A stretch of 64,000 nucleotides of DNA from JASSUD01 sp031963045 (GTDB lineage: Bacteria; Pseudomonadota; Gammaproteobacteria; Burkholderiales; Burkholderiaceae), in the NCBI GenBank assembly GCA_031963045.1, contig JASSUK010000025.1, positions 162,584 through 226,583 of the forward strand. The letters run 5' to 3'. Numbering within the stretch: the stretch's first letter is position 1; each line of letters starts with the position of its first letter. Shown piece after piece: positions 27,390 to 36,149 of the stretch. The position numbers were made by a program, and so were the translations under genes. Below the pieces are notes generated by a model. The model was not told where the DNA came from. It ran no database searches and saw only the letters and a program-made list of their open reading frames with translations.

Positions 27390-29363
27390 TTACTTTAATC
27401 TATCCAAATAAGCCACAAGAGGCCCATGCAATGCATTGCATAGGAGCATAGCCTCAGCCTGATATAAATCATTTAGCGTGAGCACCTGCTCAGCTGCTTG
27501 AAAAGTTGGATCATCTAACAATACAGCCCGCATTACGCCAGGAAGCGCGCCACTGGAAATGGGTGGGGTATACCATCGACCTTTTAGTTTTAAAAAGAGA
27601 TTCGTGCGCGCACCTTCAGTCAGCTCGCCATTCCTATTCACAAATAAAAGATCAAATACACCGAGCTCTTTAGCTAGCTGTAATGCCTGGTTGTAATCTG
27701 GCCGAACGCTAGTTTTGTATTGCAGCCATATGGGTTGCTGGTGGCTTGGCGCTGTGCCAGATATCGAGGTGGATGGAAGAGGCGGCACAGACTCTGCTGA
27801 ATTTCCAAAAGCCGGGCCTAATCCTAAATCCGATGCGAGTAGTACGGGGACTGGTTGAGTAAGGGGGGGAGGGAGCGCTTCTGTAGAAAATGTGCACTTA
27901 CCCATCGCATCTAGTGTTAGCCTTATTTTAAAAGGCTGCATTGGAGGGAGGGCAGCAATAATTGCCTGAAGTTGCTTGTAAATGGAGCGAGGTTGCCATA
28001 CAAAACCGAAATAATAGGATGCACGCCGCAAACGCCGTGCATGACGCCTTGCATGGCGTATGCCTTGCTCATGCGTGGCATACATCGTTTCTAAAAGCGT
28101 AAAATTAGAATCGAGCTGCGTTAAAAAACGGGCTTTTAAACCACATTCTTTGAATTCATCGTAAGCAATGCTGTCAAGCACAATGCCCGCACCTATACCT
28201 AATATACCTGCCCAATGCATAGGCTCTTGAGCGGGTTTAAGCGTTATGGTGCGTATTGCCACAGATAGACAAAAATCCCCACATACCCCTTTATTGTTGC
28301 TTGAGGACGGGGGTAATCCTGTGCGAGACGCCACATCTAACCAACCAATAGCGCCGGTATAGAGTCCACGAGGCGTATTTTCAAGTTGGTGAATCCATTG
28401 CATCGAACTATGTTTAGGTGCCCCCGTGATAGAACCACAAGGAAAAAGCGCACGCATGATCTGTGCAAACGTTAACCCTTCTTGTAACTGCGCTTGAACT
28501 GTTGAGCTCATTTGCCAAACCGTGCCATAGGGCTCTACTTTAAAAAGCTCGGGCACCTGCACAGAACCCTGCTGTGCAATCTGACTTAAATCATTGCGCA
28601 GCAAATCAACAATCATCACATTTTCAGCACGATTTTTAATGCTTGCTGCCAAGTCGGTAGCCGCATTGCAGTGCGATACATCAGGCGAACGTGCTGCAGT
28701 CCCTTTCATCGGTTTTGCCGTGAGCTTGCCGCCTTGGTTTTGTAAAAATAGTTCGGGAGAAAAAGATAAAACCCAATCCCCTGTGGGAAGCGTTATTAAA
28801 GCTCCATAAGCCGTCGGCTGACGTTCGCGCAAGCGCTGGTATAGAGAAAAAGGGGAGCCGAGCACATCAAAATAGAGTCGATAGGTGAAATTCATCTGAT
28901 ACATCTCACCCGCTTGCAAAGCAGCCTGAATCGTATTGAATACGCGTACAAATTCAGTTTCAGTGCAACTAGCTTGTAGGTGTGTGATGCTTGAAAGAGG
29001 ATGCTTACCTATCTTGCCCACCCCGTTCTCAGCAGCACTTGCATGTTCTAACCACGCTAGTACCTGCTGCTGCGAGAGCTTGGCACATTCGCGAAATAGT
29101 AAAAAACGACAGGCTGTTTGTGGCGCAAAGTCGGTTGCATGATCGTGAAGATGTAATTTCACTCCCCATTCATATTCTGCAAGCACTACAGCATGCAATC
29201 CTGCCTGTAAATCTTCTTCTACCTCCTCGCATACCGCTTCCCACTGCGTACCATCCATGCAAATGCGCTGATGTACATAATGCGTATACAAACGGCTAAA
29301 AGGTGCAGCTGCCGTGGCATGACAGTCATCAAGCAAAGCAAAGGTGGGAAAAGGTGAAGACAT
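27390..29363 (-). CDS. pabBC: Fused aminodeoxychorismate synthase (PabB) and aminodeoxychorismate lyase (PabC)
   Basis: The product has 657 residues from ATG 29363. An upstream in-frame extension to 29420 is translation of repeat copy G and is left out. The N-terminal half (to about 390) is a chorismate-binding PabB domain: GEMYQMNFTYRLYFDV, KPMKGTAARSPDV, NVMIVDLLRNDLSQIAQ and GSITGAPKHSSMQWI. The C-terminal half is a class IV aminotransferase-fold lyase (LLETMYATHEQGIRHARRHARRL, LLFVNRNGELTEGARTNLFLK). Together they make p-aminobenzoate for folate. The fusion is common in Burkholderiales. The glutaminase PabA is not here. Confidence 0.93.
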   Translation of the reverse strand: MSSPFPTFALLDDCHATAAAPFSRLYTHYVHQRICMDGTQWEAVCEEVEEDLQAGLHAVVLAEYEWGVKLHLHDHATDFAPQTACRFLLFRECAKLSQQQVLAWLEHASAAENGVGKIGKHPLSSITHLQASCTETEFVRVFNTIQAALQAGEMYQMNFTYRLYFDVLGSPFSLYQRLRERQPTAYGALITLPTGDWVLSFSPELFLQNQGGKLTAKPMKGTAARSPDVSHCNAATDLAASIKNRAENVMIVDLLRNDLSQIAQQGSVQVPELFKVEPYGTVWQMSSTVQAQLQEGLTFAQIMRALFPCGSITGAPKHSSMQWIHQLENTPRGLYTGAIGWLDVASRTGLPPSSSNNKGVCGDFCLSVAIRTITLKPAQEPMHWAGILGIGAGIVLDSIAYDEFKECGLKARFLTQLDSNFTLLETMYATHEQGIRHARRHARRLRRASYYFGFVWQPRSIYKQLQAIIAALPPMQPFKIRLTLDAMGKCTFSTEALPPPLTQPVPVLLASDLGLGPAFGNSAESVPPLPSTSISGTAPSHQQPIWLQYKTSVRPDYNQALQLAKELGVFDLLFVNRNGELTEGARTNLFLKLKGRWYTPPISSGALPGVMRAVLLDDPTFQAAEQVLTLNDLYQAEAMLLCNALHGPLVAYLDRLK

Positions 29364-29380
29364 AGAGAAATAAAAAGAAC

Positions 29381-29513
29381 GGTAGGTTGGGGTTAAGCAC
29401 GAACCCCAACATCCTACCAAGAGCCTCCTAAAACCTGCCTATGCGCTGCAAAAGGTCATACATTAGAGAGCAGTGGTCTGCATGTTGGGGTTCCTTCGTC
29501 ACCACAACCTACC
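29381..29513. repeat. Dispersed hairpin repeat, copy G (arms diverged)
   Basis: The left arm GGTAGGTTGGGGTTAAGCAC starts at 29381. The right arm carries GCATGTTGGGGTTCCTTCGTC and ends CACAACCTACC at 29513. The right arm is of the copy C type, while the left arm is shortened and rearranged, so pairing is partial. It lies between panC and pabBC on the minus strand and provides the leader region of pabBC. Confidence 0.75.
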
Positions 29514-29549
29514 ATGCATGGTAGGAGCGAGTTTAAAAAGGCTTATAAA

Positions 29550-30413
29550 TCAACATTCCAAGTTATCTAACAAACGCGTGCTTCCTAAAGTAGCGGCTGC
29601 CAGAATAACGAGTTCAGGCAAGTTGGAATGACCCGTAGTGGTTTCTGAGGAAGTGGTTAATACAGGCTCTTGCAAAGTCCTGCGCTCACGAATAGCGACG
29701 TAGTCTGGTTTCCAACCCTGTTCACGTAAAAAAGCGCACGCCTCTTGTTCCAGCGCCGTGAAATCACGGCGATGCGCAACATGCATAGCATCTCGAATTT
29801 TAAGCAGAGTAGCAAAAAGCGTAGCAGCGCGCGCTTGTTGTTCAGGCGTGAGATAACTATTTCTGGAAGATAAAGCCAGCCCAGATGCAGAGCGGGCCGT
29901 ATGAACCCCAATAATATGAATAGGGAGCATAAGCTGATGGACCATATCGCGTACCACATGCAATTGCTGATAATCCTTTTTGCCAAATACCGCCACACGA
30001 GGCTGCACACCATGAAATAGCTTCAACACGACCGTGCATACACCCTCAAAAAAGCCTGGGCGATGCGCCCCTTCCAAAATATGGCTAATAGCAGGGGAGG
30101 GATGGACACGACAAGTTTGCGCTTGGGGATATAACTCAGCCTGATTAGGCGCAAATAAAACATCCACCTTCTCTTGCTCTAACACCGCCACATCCGCTTC
30201 TAGCGTACGCGGGTAGCGCTCAAAATCCTCATGCGGCCCAAATTGCAGCGGATTCACAAAAATACTAGCTACTACCGGACTTCCATGCGTATGCGCCGCC
30301 TGCATTAAAGAAGCATGCCCCTGATGCAAATTACCCATAGTGGGCACAAAAGCCGTATTTTTCTCTGCATGCAAATGCGCACGCAGCGCATCAAAGGTGT
30401 GGATAATTTTCAT
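29550..30413 (-). CDS. panC: Pantothenate synthetase
   Basis: This 287-residue enzyme condenses pantoate and beta-alanine with ATP in vitamin B5 synthesis. The HIGH-like motif FVPTMGNLHQGHASLMQAA opens the protein. VASIFVNPLQFGPHEDFERYPRTLEAD, VFGKKDYQQLHVVRDMV and the ATP-site loop GLALSSRNSYLTPEQQ are standard PanC segments. Length is normal. It lies upstream of pabBC on the same strand, with repeat copy G between. panB and panD are not seen here. Confidence 0.96.
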   Translation of the reverse strand: MKIIHTFDALRAHLHAEKNTAFVPTMGNLHQGHASLMQAAHTHGSPVVASIFVNPLQFGPHEDFERYPRTLEADVAVLEQEKVDVLFAPNQAELYPQAQTCRVHPSPAISHILEGAHRPGFFEGVCTVVLKLFHGVQPRVAVFGKKDYQQLHVVRDMVHQLMLPIHIIGVHTARSASGLALSSRNSYLTPEQQARAATLFATLLKIRDAMHVAHRRDFTALEQEACAFLREQGWKPDYVAIRERRTLQEPVLTTSSETTTGHSNLPELVILAAATLGSTRLLDNLEC

Positions 30414-30635
30414 AGTGTGAGAACAAAGATAAGAAAGCGAGCAAAAAAGATAGAGCCAAAATAGGTGTAGAGATTAATGTAACACCTCTCTAAGGAACTC
30501 TATAGCCTGCTGTGATGACAAAGAATGGTAAGGCATAGCCCCCAATATGCAATGGCCAGCCTCCAATTTATTACCAAAAACGACACTTATCTAAGCTCCA
30601 TTCAGACTACCTATCTAATTAAGATAGATTTGAGC

Positions 30636-30663
30636 TTGTATTATTTAATACGTTTGCTATACT
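30636..30663 (+). promoter_or_regulatory. Sigma-70-like promoter of the tRNA-fMet gene
   Basis: TTGTAT (30636-30641) and TATACT (30658-30663) are spaced by 16 bp, about 20 bp before the 5' end of the tRNA. The rest of the panC-tRNA gap (30414-30635) is AT-rich and holds only a faint trace of the dispersed repeat (about 30526-30556). Confidence 0.55.
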
Positions 30664-30683
30664 ACGTCTTTCGCAGTGACGGA

Positions 30684-30757
30684 CGCGGGGTGGAGCAGTC
30701 TGGCAGCTCGTCGGGCTCATAACCCGGAGGTCGTAGGTTCAAATCCTGCCCCCGCAA
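30684..30757 (+). tRNA. Initiator tRNA-fMet (CAT)
   Basis: The cloverleaf is complete. The acceptor arm is CGCGGGG with CCCCGCA, so position 1 C faces A72 unpaired, the hallmark of bacterial initiator tRNA. The anticodon loop CTCATAA is closed by the three G-C pairs (GGG/CCC) that are also specific to initiators. The T arm is GTAGG-TTCAAAT-CCTGC and the discriminator base is A30757. The next bases are CCC rather than the CCA seen in many bacterial genes, probably because the prophage junction replaces the native 3' flank. CCA would then be completed by nucleotidyltransferase. Confidence 0.95.
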
Positions 30758-30760
30758 CCC
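30717..30760. other. Prophage attachment site (att) at the tRNA-fMet 3' half
   Basis: The recombinase reading frame enters the tRNA antisense and stops at 30717-30719, inside the anticodon loop. Its last residues, AGAGFEPTTSGL, are the reverse translation of the tRNA 3' half, a signature seen at many integrases adjacent to tRNA genes. This places the left attachment core within about 30717-30760. The partner site lies outside the window, so the exact crossover cannot be fixed. Confidence 0.65.
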
Positions 30761-32309
30761 CATTTAGAGACATGCCACTAGAGGCAATAAGTGCAAGTCT
30801 TTCGCTGACGGCATCGTGTTCAATATAAATGCCGTCCTCTCTTATCGTAAGCGCGATATTCCCCATAAGTTCAGCAATAATCTCTCGAGAACGTTTTGGA
30901 TCAGTTTCCATGGCGCTCTTTAAATCGGTTGTTATACGTCCAACAGTCGCTATAGCTTCTACTACCGATATCTCTTTCCCTGTTACTTTCAAATTTTCGG
31001 CTATTATTTCTTCACGTTTAGCTTCTGCTACCTGAAGCCGTGATTGCAATGTCGGTGAAATTCCCAAAGCGACTATTGCATCTACAAGGCGCTCTATCTC
31101 GGTATTGATATTTGTGAGCTGCGCTTGAGAAGAGCTGGTTAGTTGACGCTTTAATAAATGCCGCTCATTTAAGATCACCTTAATTTGTGACTTGATTTTT
31201 TTCTGAGCATCAATAGAAAGTAGCTCTTCTTGAAGCATACCCAGCAAGCATTCTTCTGTTTCTTCGCGAGGGATATAAAAGCCTGAACACACTGCCGGCC
31301 CACGATCTTTTGCAAGATTACAACCATAATATCTTTGGCTAGTGGCAATAATAGGGCCTCCGCACTTTGGACACCGCATGAGGCCCCCGAATAGTGTTCT
31401 AAGTGGACGGCCTTTCCTTCTTGTATCTCTATGATCCATCCGTGACCGTACTGTTTCCCACTGTTCATCCGAAACAATCCGTAGCTGAGGTGTATCTACA
31501 ATAGTCCATTCAGATATGGGCCGACTAATACGCTTCGAGGCCCCTGTATCTGGATCTTTAACCCAGCGAGAGCGATTCCATATGTATTGTCCGATGTATA
31601 GCTTATTGTTCAGTATCCCGCTTCCTTTAGCGGGACTTCCATAGATTGCTGATACAGCCCAAGATTTTCCGCGCGGAGAGGGAGCGCCAACTTCGTTTAA
31701 AGAGTGCGCAATGCGCTGAATACTCCACCCATCTCCATATTTTCGGAATATCCAACGCACCCAATTAGCCTCTTCTTCCAGGATTTCAAAGCGGCTTCCG
31801 TGTTTGTCTCTAATAATTTTATAACCGTAAGATCGACCGCCAGCGGTATAACCGCGAGTTACCTGTCCCTGCTGGCCGCGATGTGTTTTATGGCTCAAAT
31901 CATCTAAATACAATTCATTGATAAGCCCGCGTATACCGCGCAAAATTTTTCGAGAATGGCCCATGCGGCTATCATAGCCATCTGCAATACCGATAATGAC
32001 AATACCATCATGCTCTAATCGGCGGACAATCCGCTCTTGTTCTACTTGATCACGAGAAATTCGGTCTAATCCCTCAACTATTAGTGCCTCAATGTAATTG
32101 GCATTAATAGCTGAAAGAAGTTGTGAACTGCCCAAGCGTTTTTCAAGCGGCGTACTGCCACCTATTGCATCATCACTGTAGTACTTGATGATCTCAAAGT
32201 TTTCTTTTTCCGCACGTAACTGACAGATACGAAATTGATCCTCTATAGAAGATTCACGCTGTTTATCTGTGCTGTAGCGGGCGTAAATGGCTGTTTTTAA
32301 ACGTTTCAT
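30717..32309 (-). CDS. Large serine recombinase (prophage integrase)
   Basis: This 530-residue site-specific recombinase is probably responsible for integration and excision. The N-terminal resolvase domain starts AIYARYSTDKQRESSIEDQF with nucleophile Ser13. EALIVEGLDRISRDQVE and the Recombinase domain with RGYTAGGRSYGYK follow. A zinc ribbon (CPKCGGPI...YGCNLAKDRGPAVCSGF) and a helical coiled-coil region (about 370-440) come next. The C-terminal tail is encoded by tRNA sequence, so it would change on excision unless the phage site carries the same bases. P2 itself uses a tyrosine integrase; a serine enzyme here is a module swap. Confidence 0.9.
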   Translation of the reverse strand: MKRLKTAIYARYSTDKQRESSIEDQFRICQLRAEKENFEIIKYYSDDAIGGSTPLEKRLGSSQLLSAINANYIEALIVEGLDRISRDQVEQERIVRRLEHDGIVIIGIADGYDSRMGHSRKILRGIRGLINELYLDDLSHKTHRGQQGQVTRGYTAGGRSYGYKIIRDKHGSRFEILEEEANWVRWIFRKYGDGWSIQRIAHSLNEVGAPSPRGKSWAVSAIYGSPAKGSGILNNKLYIGQYIWNRSRWVKDPDTGASKRISRPISEWTIVDTPQLRIVSDEQWETVRSRMDHRDTRRKGRPLRTLFGGLMRCPKCGGPIIATSQRYYGCNLAKDRGPAVCSGFYIPREETEECLLGMLQEELLSIDAQKKIKSQIKVILNERHLLKRQLTSSSQAQLTNINTEIERLVDAIVALGISPTLQSRLQVAEAKREEIIAENLKVTGKEISVVEAIATVGRITTDLKSAMETDPKRSREIIAELMGNIALTIREDGIYIEHDAVSERLALIASSGMSLNGVAGAGFEPTTSGL

Positions 32310-32442
32310 TGTTTGACTTTATATGAGTTTTTTTTGATTGCCCCACATTATTTTGAGCATCAGTAGCTAGTAAGTCGATGGCTTTTTCAGCAACAAAACG
32401 AATAAGTGCTGACCATGCTTGTGAATTGGTATCGGAAAACAT
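32263..32442 (-). CDS. Possible small protein upstream of the recombinase
   Basis: A 59-codon frame starts at ATG 32442, about 10 bases after a GGAG ribosome-site-like sequence. It reads MFSDTNSQAWSALIRFVAEK at its start and then becomes polar and basic. Its 3' end overlaps the recombinase start by 47 bp in another frame. I recognise no family. It could be a small regulator such as a recombination directionality factor, but length and position are the only hints; it may be chance. Confidence 0.3.
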   Translation of the reverse strand: MFSDTNSQAWSALIRFVAEKAIDLLATDAQNNVGQSKKTHIKSNNETFKNSHLRPLQHR

Positions 32443-32506
32443 AGAACTTTAACTCCAAAGCAAATTCTTACCTTTGTAATGGATATGCTGTATCTATAAA
32501 CGCTTA

Positions 32507-35152
32507 CTAATCTCCTGCCCGTTGGAATATCCAACATTTCAATACCTCAGATCCCGTTTTATGAGATAAGCCTCTTGAGTGAATTACCGAGCGTACTGTC
32601 TTAATCTCTACAAATTTGCGAGATCTGCTATTTCGTAAATAACGCTTGAGATCTATTAGAAGCGGTATTTTCTGCTGTTGCTCTGCGGCTAGTTTGGCGA
32701 AATCATTGAGATTGACTGCGATCAGCGTAGGCTCACGGCTATGATTAAGCAGCGGCTCTCCATCTCCATTTAAATAATCAAAGGTATCCCAGAATTCTTG
32801 TATCACTGGATGATCGGCATTGATCATATGCTGACGCTTGATCGCCATCTCCATTAATTGCACCTGCACTTCCTCTTGCTGTTTATCAGAAATAGGAATG
32901 ATTAACGCCAACGCGTCCACAAGCGCCATCAACTGTGCGTGATTCTTTGCAATACGCATATGTGAGATATCGGGCTTTGTATGCAGTTGCTGCTCGTAAT
33001 GGGGAGTGCGCTTGAACATGCATGCCATCACCTGCGCTTCGCTGGTGATGGCATGCAGAATAAAATAGCTGACTGCTTCCACCGGCATCCGCTCTAGTAC
33101 CTCTGCATGGTTTTTCGTATCTTGCGTATGCAAACTACAATCAAAATGCAGATGAATCAGTCGCTGTAAAATAGCTTCACTGGCGCAGACCGGTGTGTTC
33201 TGGCTGATAACCACACTTCCCCGAAATGGCGGCTCACGCGTTTCATTGCCATTATTTTTAATACCCGTGGCCCGCACACAGCGTCCGTTATAAGCCGTCT
33301 TGAGTTCATCCCAATCAAATCTGGCGTATTTGCTGCTCTCTTCTTGACGTTCGCCCTCAATCAGTACAACAGGTAAGCAAGAAACTTGGGCAAAGTTGCG
33401 AGCACGAGCTGCTAGGGACGATTTAGAGGGATCAAAGCCTTCATAGTCTCGCCGCCCTAGCAATTTCCATAGAAATTCAATCAACGTTGATTTACCGGCT
33501 CCAGGCTCACCGACAATTTCCAAAAACGGAAAGCTTTTATGTTCAGCTCGGATTTGCTCTGCAAATAAAGAACCAAACCAAAACGCGAGCGCAATAACTC
33601 CTTTGGCTCCAAAGCATTCCCAGAATGGAGTCAGCCAATCTGGATCTTTGCTGCTTTTTTCACGCGGGATAGAAAGCGGTGCTAGCTGACTGAGCGTTTT
33701 GAGGCTGATAGATCCCAACTCAAAAAAATCTTCTTCATTCAGCGTGACGACTTGCCCTTTACGAATAGCGATATCTTTAAAGACGTAGCATTCGTGCTCG
33801 CTGCTATAGCCGATAAAGTCAATCGTCTGGATCGATCGAATATGGGCCATGTTGTTTCGTAGGTAGCGGTCGAGTTGCGTGCTATTGCCAGAGTAGAAAG
33901 CGCCAGGGGCTATGGTAAGCAAGCGTTTTCTAAACTCACTGGCACAAGCGATTTGTGTACCAGTAAACGTGCTTTTAATAGACGGAGCGTTTGGAAAATC
34001 GATGCGAAAGTAGTACCAGGCTTCGTCTGTAGCCGCATGAGCCTGATAATACAAAGGGAGTGGCGCGCAGTTTGCAATTTCTAAGATGTTGCTGCAGTTT
34101 TTGAGGGCGGACTCCTCTTTTATCGGCTGTGCTTCAGCATCCTGCTCTGCTTCTCGAGCATGGTCGAGTTGTTCCTGATCGAGCTTGAACCAGTACAACC
34201 GCCGCCCGTGTTCAAAAGCAAATTCTCTTAAGTGGTTTTTTTGATGTAAAAGCCTGCCTCGCTCAAAGGGGTTATCGGCAATTAACAGGGCACCATGATA
34301 TAGATAGGTTTCCAGATCGGCTTTGCTCAGGAGTTCGCTTTGATGTAAATCATTCCAATCCAGCTTATTTTTAGTTTGAGGAATTTGGGCTGCCTTACAC
34401 TTCCAACCTGCATTGCGCGCGCGCTGTATCCCTTTAATAATGCCGCGTTGTCCTGCTTTATCACTATCTAGCGCCCAAATTAAGCGGGGTCTATGGCCTG
34501 TTGCTGCGAGTCTGGCCAGTGCCTTCTCTGGGTAATTGGTGCAGGAAAGTAAAGCAACTGCAGCAATGCCGTGATGATCCAAAGCAATAGCATCAAAGAT
34601 CCCTTCAACAAGCCACACCTCCTTAACAGTCTGGATATTGAGTGTAGGCGGTTGCCACCAGAGACTGGCGTAACTGCTGCCCGACTTAAAGTGTGCTTTC
34701 TTTCCAAAGCGTTCAGGCTGATCGATAAGCCGTTCCCAAACAATGCCTTCCACGGTAAAGCGCACGGTGGCGCTACTGACATTGAGCGCACTATCTCGAT
34801 ATTGTCCTTGCGTATACCAGCCACGAATTTTTTCTACATCAAATCCCCGTGCATCACGCAAATAGGCTTTCGCTGCTGCATTCGGCTGGTCTTTGCATAC
34901 TGGAAAACGCGTAGACCAGTTATCGAACAAATCGCTATACAGATCTTTAACCGACTGCTCCCATCCGCAGCGATTTTGCCGCCCACACCGCAGAATCCAA
35001 GGGTGTTGTGTATGCGTAAACACTTCTTTCTTTCCGCATTCAGGGCAGTGTCCTTTTTGCAACCAGGTGCCTTTATCTTCAAAACCATAATCGGCAATCA
35101 GGCGTGCATACAGAGTTTGATGTAGCGTGGAATCCATCCCGCGCAGCCCCAT
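32507..35152 (-). CDS. Phage TOPRIM primase-helicase
   Basis: This 881-residue replication protein has an N-terminal zinc-binding domain (CPECGKKEVFTHTQHP with a CGRQNRCGWEQ pair, about 35-65). The TOPRIM primase domain includes EVWLVEGIFDAIALDHHG and RLIWALDSDKAGQRG (about 175-235). A C-terminal helicase domain has Walker A EIVGEPGAGKSTLIEFLW (about 545) and a Walker B-like LPVVLIEGERQ. It probably opens and primes the phage origin. It occupies the place where P2 has its rolling-circle initiator gpA. The start may be ATG 35137 (MDSTLHQ) rather than 35152. It is directly followed upstream by the 134-aa gene (1-bp gap). Confidence 0.85.
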   Translation of the reverse strand: MGLRGMDSTLHQTLYARLIADYGFEDKGTWLQKGHCPECGKKEVFTHTQHPWILRCGRQNRCGWEQSVKDLYSDLFDNWSTRFPVCKDQPNAAAKAYLRDARGFDVEKIRGWYTQGQYRDSALNVSSATVRFTVEGIVWERLIDQPERFGKKAHFKSGSSYASLWWQPPTLNIQTVKEVWLVEGIFDAIALDHHGIAAVALLSCTNYPEKALARLAATGHRPRLIWALDSDKAGQRGIIKGIQRARNAGWKCKAAQIPQTKNKLDWNDLHQSELLSKADLETYLYHGALLIADNPFERGRLLHQKNHLREFAFEHGRRLYWFKLDQEQLDHAREAEQDAEAQPIKEESALKNCSNILEIANCAPLPLYYQAHAATDEAWYYFRIDFPNAPSIKSTFTGTQIACASEFRKRLLTIAPGAFYSGNSTQLDRYLRNNMAHIRSIQTIDFIGYSSEHECYVFKDIAIRKGQVVTLNEEDFFELGSISLKTLSQLAPLSIPREKSSKDPDWLTPFWECFGAKGVIALAFWFGSLFAEQIRAEHKSFPFLEIVGEPGAGKSTLIEFLWKLLGRRDYEGFDPSKSSLAARARNFAQVSCLPVVLIEGERQEESSKYARFDWDELKTAYNGRCVRATGIKNNGNETREPPFRGSVVISQNTPVCASEAILQRLIHLHFDCSLHTQDTKNHAEVLERMPVEAVSYFILHAITSEAQVMACMFKRTPHYEQQLHTKPDISHMRIAKNHAQLMALVDALALIIPISDKQQEEVQVQLMEMAIKRQHMINADHPVIQEFWDTFDYLNGDGEPLLNHSREPTLIAVNLNDFAKLAAEQQQKIPLLIDLKRYLRNSRSRKFVEIKTVRSVIHSRGLSHKTGSEVLKCWIFQRAGD

Positions 35153-35153
35153 C

Positions 35154-35558
35154 TTAATCTGCTCCTGTTTCAGATTGAGTCATTTTTTTTTGTTTTTCCA
35201 AGAAGGCTAAATGGCTGGGTATAGGGAGACTAAAAAGTCTATGTTCTTCTGCAGCCTTCAGAATATCCGTGGTAGTGAATACCCATTCTCGATGTTCTGT
35301 ACTAAGTCCACTTTGTATAAATAGTGCTGCGTCAGTGGTACGCGTAAGATCAATATAAGCATATTTTCTTGATGCACTCGCCTCATAGGAGGCTAGAGCT
35401 TGTAACGCTATGGCTTCCGCGTAAAAGCGATAGGGTGAATCCAATGCTTTAGTTAGAAATGCCGTACATTCTTCTATGAGTTTTTCGTTACTCCAATCTT
35501 TATAACGATATTCAGAAATAAAATTCCGTGCTTGCGAATGAAAACTACTCAATATCAT
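35154..35558 (-). CDS. Prophage hypothetical protein, paralogue 1 (YIDLTRT family)
   Basis: This 134-residue protein of unknown function starts after a CCGGAG ribosome site. A helical N-terminal half leads to YAYIDLTRTTDAALFIQSG and HREWVFTTTDILKAAEEH. The same pattern appears in the 130-aa product at 35699-36091 (PYIDLTRTSSFAIFIHD, HRHVFSVETLMELVRA), so the two are diverged tandem paralogues. They lie in the early region between the late activator and the primase-helicase. No catalytic motif or membrane segment is visible. Confidence 0.7.
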   Translation of the reverse strand: MILSSFHSQARNFISEYRYKDWSNEKLIEECTAFLTKALDSPYRFYAEAIALQALASYEASASRKYAYIDLTRTTDAALFIQSGLSTEHREWVFTTTDILKAAEEHRLFSLPIPSHLAFLEKQKKMTQSETGAD

Positions 35559-35698
35559 GTCGATCTCCGGTAAAAAGAAGCGAAGCTATGCAATAAAAAA
35601 ACCACTTTTTTTAGAAAAAAAAGTCAAAACTTCCCTCTGCTTTGGATAAAGCATTTTTTAAATAAAATAAAAAAGAGGGGTGGGAATACGGAGCGGAA

Positions 35699-36091
35699 TT
35701 AATGCTCAGGTATGTCAAACGACGGACATGCTCTTGATATGGGATCGGTACTCGGACCCAATAAGCTCTGTATAACCTGCGCTCGTACCAGCTCCATCAG
35801 TGTTTCTACGCTAAACACATGCCTATGCGCAGTGACAGGATCATGAATAAATATGGCAAAAGAAGATGTGCGGGTCAGATCGATATAGGGGCGTTGATGG
35901 CGAGATTGCATTTCACAAAATGCCTGCATCGTCACGTCTTCTGCCGTGTTTTTGGAAATCGCACCCGTATCTACGACATGGGTTATGCAACGCTGGATAA
36001 GCAGCGATTGATCTCGCTCTAAATGCGCTGCTTGATGCTGAATCAAAAAATCCATCGCTACTTTAAAAAGATCAAGTTTGACTTCCATCAT
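35699..36091 (-). CDS. Prophage hypothetical protein, paralogue 2 (YIDLTRT family)
   Basis: The 130-residue product shares YIDLTRT, a following AxFI segment and an HRxVF motif with its neighbour at 35154-35558, in the same order and spacing. The rest is helical and poorly conserved between the two. ATG 36088 is an equally likely start. I do not recognise the family. Position suggests an early or regulatory function. Confidence 0.7.
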   Translation of the reverse strand: MMEVKLDLFKVAMDFLIQHQAAHLERDQSLLIQRCITHVVDTGAISKNTAEDVTMQAFCEMQSRHQRPYIDLTRTSSFAIFIHDPVTAHRHVFSVETLMELVRAQVIQSLLGPSTDPISRACPSFDIPEH

Positions 36092-36149
36092 CGTCTCGGT
36101 ATGATTGAGTGATCTTAGAATACGTTTTTATCTTAAATAAAAGAAGTGC

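Noticed and set aside
29364..29420. N-terminal extension of pabBC
   Set aside because: It translates repeat copy G; the ATG at 29363 begins the conserved domain.
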